DNA of 17,250 bases from Selenomonadaceae bacterium UBA3796. GTDB lineage: Bacteria; Bacillota; Negativicutes; Selenomonadales; Selenomonadaceae. Shown piece by piece: positions 15,048 through 17,250 of this stretch; positions within the stretch are counted from its first letter, which is position 1; the number at the start of each line of letters is the position of its first letter. The stretch lies in contig DFES01000012.1 in the NCBI GenBank assembly GCA_002369175.1, positions 1-17,250 on the forward strand, read 5' to 3'. Under the pieces are notes generated by a model. The model did not search any database. It was not told the origin of the DNA and saw only the letters and a program-made list of their open reading frames with translations. The translations under genes and the position numbers were made by a program.

Positions 15048-17099
15048 GCTTGTTTCATCTGTGCCGTCTTTCTCCTCTGTCACCAGGAGCTCCGGATGCC
15101 GCGCCATCCAGCCGGTGAGTTCGCACCAGGCATCGCGCTCTTCTGTGTACTCCCGGCAATCCATCTCAAGGGGAAGGGGAGAACCGGATACCTTGAGGGA
15201 TTGGGAGATTCTGTCGTCATAGAGGCCGATGCGTTCCTTGTTCATCCAGCAGTAGGGCGTGACAACGTGGTCGATGTGCTCCGTGAGGGGCGGAAAGATG
15301 CTGTAATACGCGAAGTCTTTCGGGGCGATGAGTTCCATGAGGGTGGCGGCGAGGTTCATATGGCCGCCGATGGTGTTTTCTGCGAGCATTTCCTGGCGAA
15401 GCCCCGGATGCTGCATGGCAAAGGAGGCGAGGAGCCGCTCCCGAAGAGCCGGTTCCTTCCGCTCCACAATGCCGCTTTCAAAGGGAATGACGCCGATGGA
15501 GTGATCCCCCGTGATGAGGAAGAGACTTTCCGGGTATTCCTCCCGCAGCTTCGAGACGAAGTCATGGAGCACCTTGTCCGTGTACCAGTAGCAGCCCAGC
15601 TGGCGGCGGATGGCATCTTCCCGGCGCACCATGGCAGGCGCATCGGACAGGATCCTTTGCGCATCGAAGTCGTATTCCTCCACGGGAATGTTGTAGGGGC
15701 CGTGGTTGGAGGTTGTGTAGATGAAATGGAAGGCGGGCGTCCCGTCTTCTTTTTCTTTCAGAAGGCGTTCCACGTTCTCCAGGAAGATGTGGTCGTAGAC
15801 GCCAAGCCAGGTTCTGGGAGAGCCGGCAGGGCAGATCCGGATCCCGTCGTAGACCTCGTCGAATCCCGAAGCGGGGGCGTAGTGGAGCAGGCTCCCCCAG
15901 GTGAGGCTGCCTCCGTACCAGAGGGATGTGCGGTAGCCCAGCTTTTTGAGCTGATGCGCCAGGGCTGTGCGAGGACAGCCCTGCCAGAAATCCTGTTTTT
16001 CATTGAGCTCCATGTCGGCATCGTAGATGCCGGAGAGCATGCTGACGATGGAAGGCTGGGACACCATGCCGCCGGGAAGGATGCCGTTGAGGGAAACCGC
16101 GCCGGGAAGGCTGCGGAACTTACGCCCGCCGTCAGCAATGTGAAGGCTTTCGTAGAGGGAATCCAGAGGCCCCTGGGCGTGGCTTTCCGCGAACAGGAAG
16201 AAAATATGCTGCGGCTTTTCGATGCGTGGGCCGCCGGCTCTGCGGCAAAAATGAGACAGGGGATCCAAGGCTTTGCCGTTCTTTTGGAGGGCGTTTTTCG
16301 GCAAGACGGGGGCGAGGATGGGAATTGCCTCCTCATCGCTGCGTTTCAGGGAGGGATGAACCGCATGGCGGCGCAGGAGCTTGAGGTTTTCCAGATCGTC
16401 CAGGGTGGCTTTGGCCATGAAGATATCATCCTTGACAATGGCGGGAACCTCATCCCATTCCGGCTTGTTGCGGTGGAGGAAGGTACCGCCGAAGTGGAAC
16501 CAATAGTAGATGGCAACGGCAGCGGGAATGAGCAGGGCGTTGAGAGCGTACTGCAGGGCAGGAGGGGAAAGCTCCGGCCAGGAAAAATAAGGAAGGGAGA
16601 GAAGCCCTTTCATGGAGAAATAGCAGAGAGCCGCATAGGGGAGATAGGAGAGGAGAATCCAGGCGCCATGATTCTGATGGAAGAAAATATCCGCGAAATT
16701 GCGTTTGTCGGCGTTTTTCCCGAGCCAGACCGTGTGGTTGAAGATGTCGTGGAAATGGAAGTAGAAGATGAGCTTTCCGAGAAAGGCCGTATAGAGCAGG
16801 AGAAGGTAGATCCCCATGAGCCCCATGCGGAGGGAGCTTCCCAGTTCATGCCAAAAGGGCAGAAATGCGGAAGGCAGCGTGATGAGCACAAAGAGAGCCA
16901 GGTAGGGATAGGCGTTTATGTCCATGCCCCACCAGAAGCCGTATCGGAAGCAGTGATACCACTTGCCCCATTCGCCGGAGGGCGTTTTCTTCGGGCGGTA
17001 TATGAGAATAAAAGCGAGACGGAAAAGCGCGCAGACAGCCGGTGGCAGCAGCGCCAACCGGAGATCCTGCTGAAGGCCGTCAAATATTAGGGAAACCAC
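15030..17099 (-). CDS. LtaS-like membrane sulfatase/phosphotransferase
   Basis: From the GTG at 17099 the protein has 689 residues: about five N-terminal membrane helices (to about residue 200), a linker, and an outer catalytic domain of the alkaline phosphatase/sulfatase superfamily (LtaS, OpgB, EptA relatives). The family moves phosphoglycerol or phosphoethanolamine from lipids to glycans outside the membrane. Metal-site residues in place are Glu305 (FLFAESHAQ), His466 (TTSNHGP), Asp532-His533 (LITGDHSIG) and His580 (IGGHMNLAATL). At the usual nucleophilic Thr there is Ser347, in GGMVSQPSIVSMLSG. GTG at 17099 is chosen because AGGAG lies 10 nt upstream and a promoter ends at about 17137. 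A TTG at 17156 in frame would lie before the transcription start. In an LPS-bearing cell the acceptor may be LPS or another envelope glycan rather than teichoic acid. Confidence 0.82.
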   Translation of the reverse strand: MVSLIFDGLQQDLRLALLPPAVCALFRLAFILIYRPKKTPSGEWGKWYHCFRYGFWWGMDINAYPYLALFVLITLPSAFLPFWHELGSSLRMGLMGIYLLLLYTAFLGKLIFYFHFHDIFNHTVWLGKNADKRNFADIFFHQNHGAWILLSYLPYAALCYFSMKGLLSLPYFSWPELSPPALQYALNALLIPAAVAIYYWFHFGGTFLHRNKPEWDEVPAIVKDDIFMAKATLDDLENLKLLRRHAVHPSLKRSDEEAIPILAPVLPKNALQKNGKALDPLSHFCRRAGGPRIEKPQHIFFLFAESHAQGPLDSLYESLHIADGGRKFRSLPGAVSLNGILPGGMVSQPSIVSMLSGIYDADMELNEKQDFWQGCPRTALAHQLKKLGYRTSLWYGGSLTWGSLLHYAPASGFDEVYDGIRICPAGSPRTWLGVYDHIFLENVERLLKEKEDGTPAFHFIYTTSNHGPYNIPVEEYDFDAQRILSDAPAMVRREDAIRRQLGCYWYTDKVLHDFVSKLREEYPESLFLITGDHSIGVIPFESGIVERKEPALRERLLASFAMQHPGLRQEMLAENTIGGHMNLAATLMELIAPKDFAYYSIFPPLTEHIDHVVTPYCWMNKERIGLYDDRISQSLKVSGSPLPLEMDCREYTEERDAWCELTGWMARHPELLVTEEKDGTDETSIKSFG

Positions 17100-17136
17100 A
17101 GATGAAACGCTCCTTTTTTTCTTTGGTGTTCCTACA

Positions 17137-17166
17137 ATTATAACGCAATTGTTCAAGTTTTGCCAC
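17137..17166 (-). promoter_or_regulatory. Sigma-70-type promoter of the sulfatase-like gene
   Basis: Reading the - strand, a perfect TATAAT (-10, 17137-17142) lies 18 nt after GTGGCA (-35, 17161-17166, four of six matches). Transcription should start near 17130, about 30 nt before the GTG start at 17099 and its AGGAG site. The TTG at 17156 lies inside this promoter, which argues against it as start codon. Confidence 0.6.
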
Positions 17167-17184
17167 AGGCAAAACCTTCAAGTT
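17152..17184. repeat. Inverted and direct repeats over the -35 box
   Basis: GTTTTGCC (17157-17164) and GGCAAAAC (17168-17175) form a perfect 8-bp inverted repeat around ACA, which covers the -35 box. TTCAAGTT occurs twice on the same strand (17152-17159 and 17177-17184). GTTG-GCGTTT-CAAC follows. The cluster could be an operator for the sulfatase-like gene, the hairpin of an upstream gene's terminator, or part of a dispersed repeat. To its right, up to the window edge (17250), the - strand has an open frame ending at 17153. It would encode a short tail (MSEQAVSMSLASLK, then ending in GFACGKT), but nothing supports it as a real gene. Confidence 0.5.
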
Positions 17185-17250
17185 GGCGTTTCAACGAGGC
17201 GAGAGACATGCTCACCGCCTGTTCTGACATGTTACACCCCCACTTGCGGA

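Noticed and set aside
15096..17090. 664-codon open frame on the + strand opposite the sulfatase-like gene
   Set aside because: It is an antisense shadow of a GC-rich gene. The - strand frame has membrane helices and sulfatase motifs, while the + frame has no recognisable domain or ribosome binding site.
1..17250. CRISPR arrays, tRNA or rRNA genes, insertion sequences
   Set aside because: I saw no regularly spaced repeats, tRNA-like cloverleaf, rRNA segment, transposase motif or flanking terminal repeats.

Overview
The window looks like a chromosomal piece from a diderm Firmicute of the class Negativicutes, most likely a Selenomonas- or Mitsuokella-like organism. This is an inference. It combines heptose-based lipopolysaccharide (LPS) core genes with strong Firmicute-type ribosome binding sites (AAGGAGGT before the metallopeptidase gene), a LtaS-like alkaline-phosphatase-superfamily enzyme, and a metallopeptidase of a kind I associate from memory with Selenomonadales. 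Sampled stretches are mostly near 58-67% GC, with an AT-richer patch around 11.4-12.5 kb.

Bases 1-13300 (+ strand) are one tightly packed operon of thirteen genes that enters from the left edge. In order: the end of hldD (ADP-heptose epimerase), gmhB (heptose-bisphosphate phosphatase), a GT-B glycosyltransferase, a WaaE-like GT2 enzyme, a DUF535 (VirK/YbjX) protein, a GT9 heptosyltransferase-like enzyme, a CgeB-like glycosyltransferase, two more GT9 enzymes, a WaaL/O-antigen-ligase-like membrane protein, two large polytopic membrane proteins and a GtrB-like GT2 enzyme with two C-terminal membrane helices. Most junctions are ATGA or TGATG overlaps, which implies translational coupling. The first two genes supply nucleotide-activated heptose, the GT9/GT2/CgeB enzymes would build the inner and outer core on the cytoplasmic face, and the ligase would add a lipid-linked chain outside. 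The last three genes resemble a GT-C/polyprenyl-phosphate-sugar module that decorates glycans outside the membrane. A bidirectional hairpin terminator at about 13.30-13.34 kb ends the operon.

Bases 13351-17099 (- strand) hold two convergent genes. The upstream one is a five-helix membrane enzyme of the sulfatase/LtaS/phosphoglycerol-transferase superfamily, with an apparent Ser in place of the usual nucleophilic Thr. The downstream one is a 546-residue putative zinc metallopeptidase (HEFTH plus a downstream Glu) with no signal peptide and an RTX-like C-terminus, which suggests type I secretion. A well-formed promoter lies just upstream of the sulfatase-like gene, overlapping a perfect inverted repeat. 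A second perfect hairpin sits across the sulfatase stop codon, between the two genes.

The best candidates for something not well described are the membrane-glycosylation module without a visible flippase (genes at 9573-13300), the RTX-tailed metallopeptidase, the Ser-type LtaS-like enzyme, and the dyad/direct-repeat sequence at the right edge.
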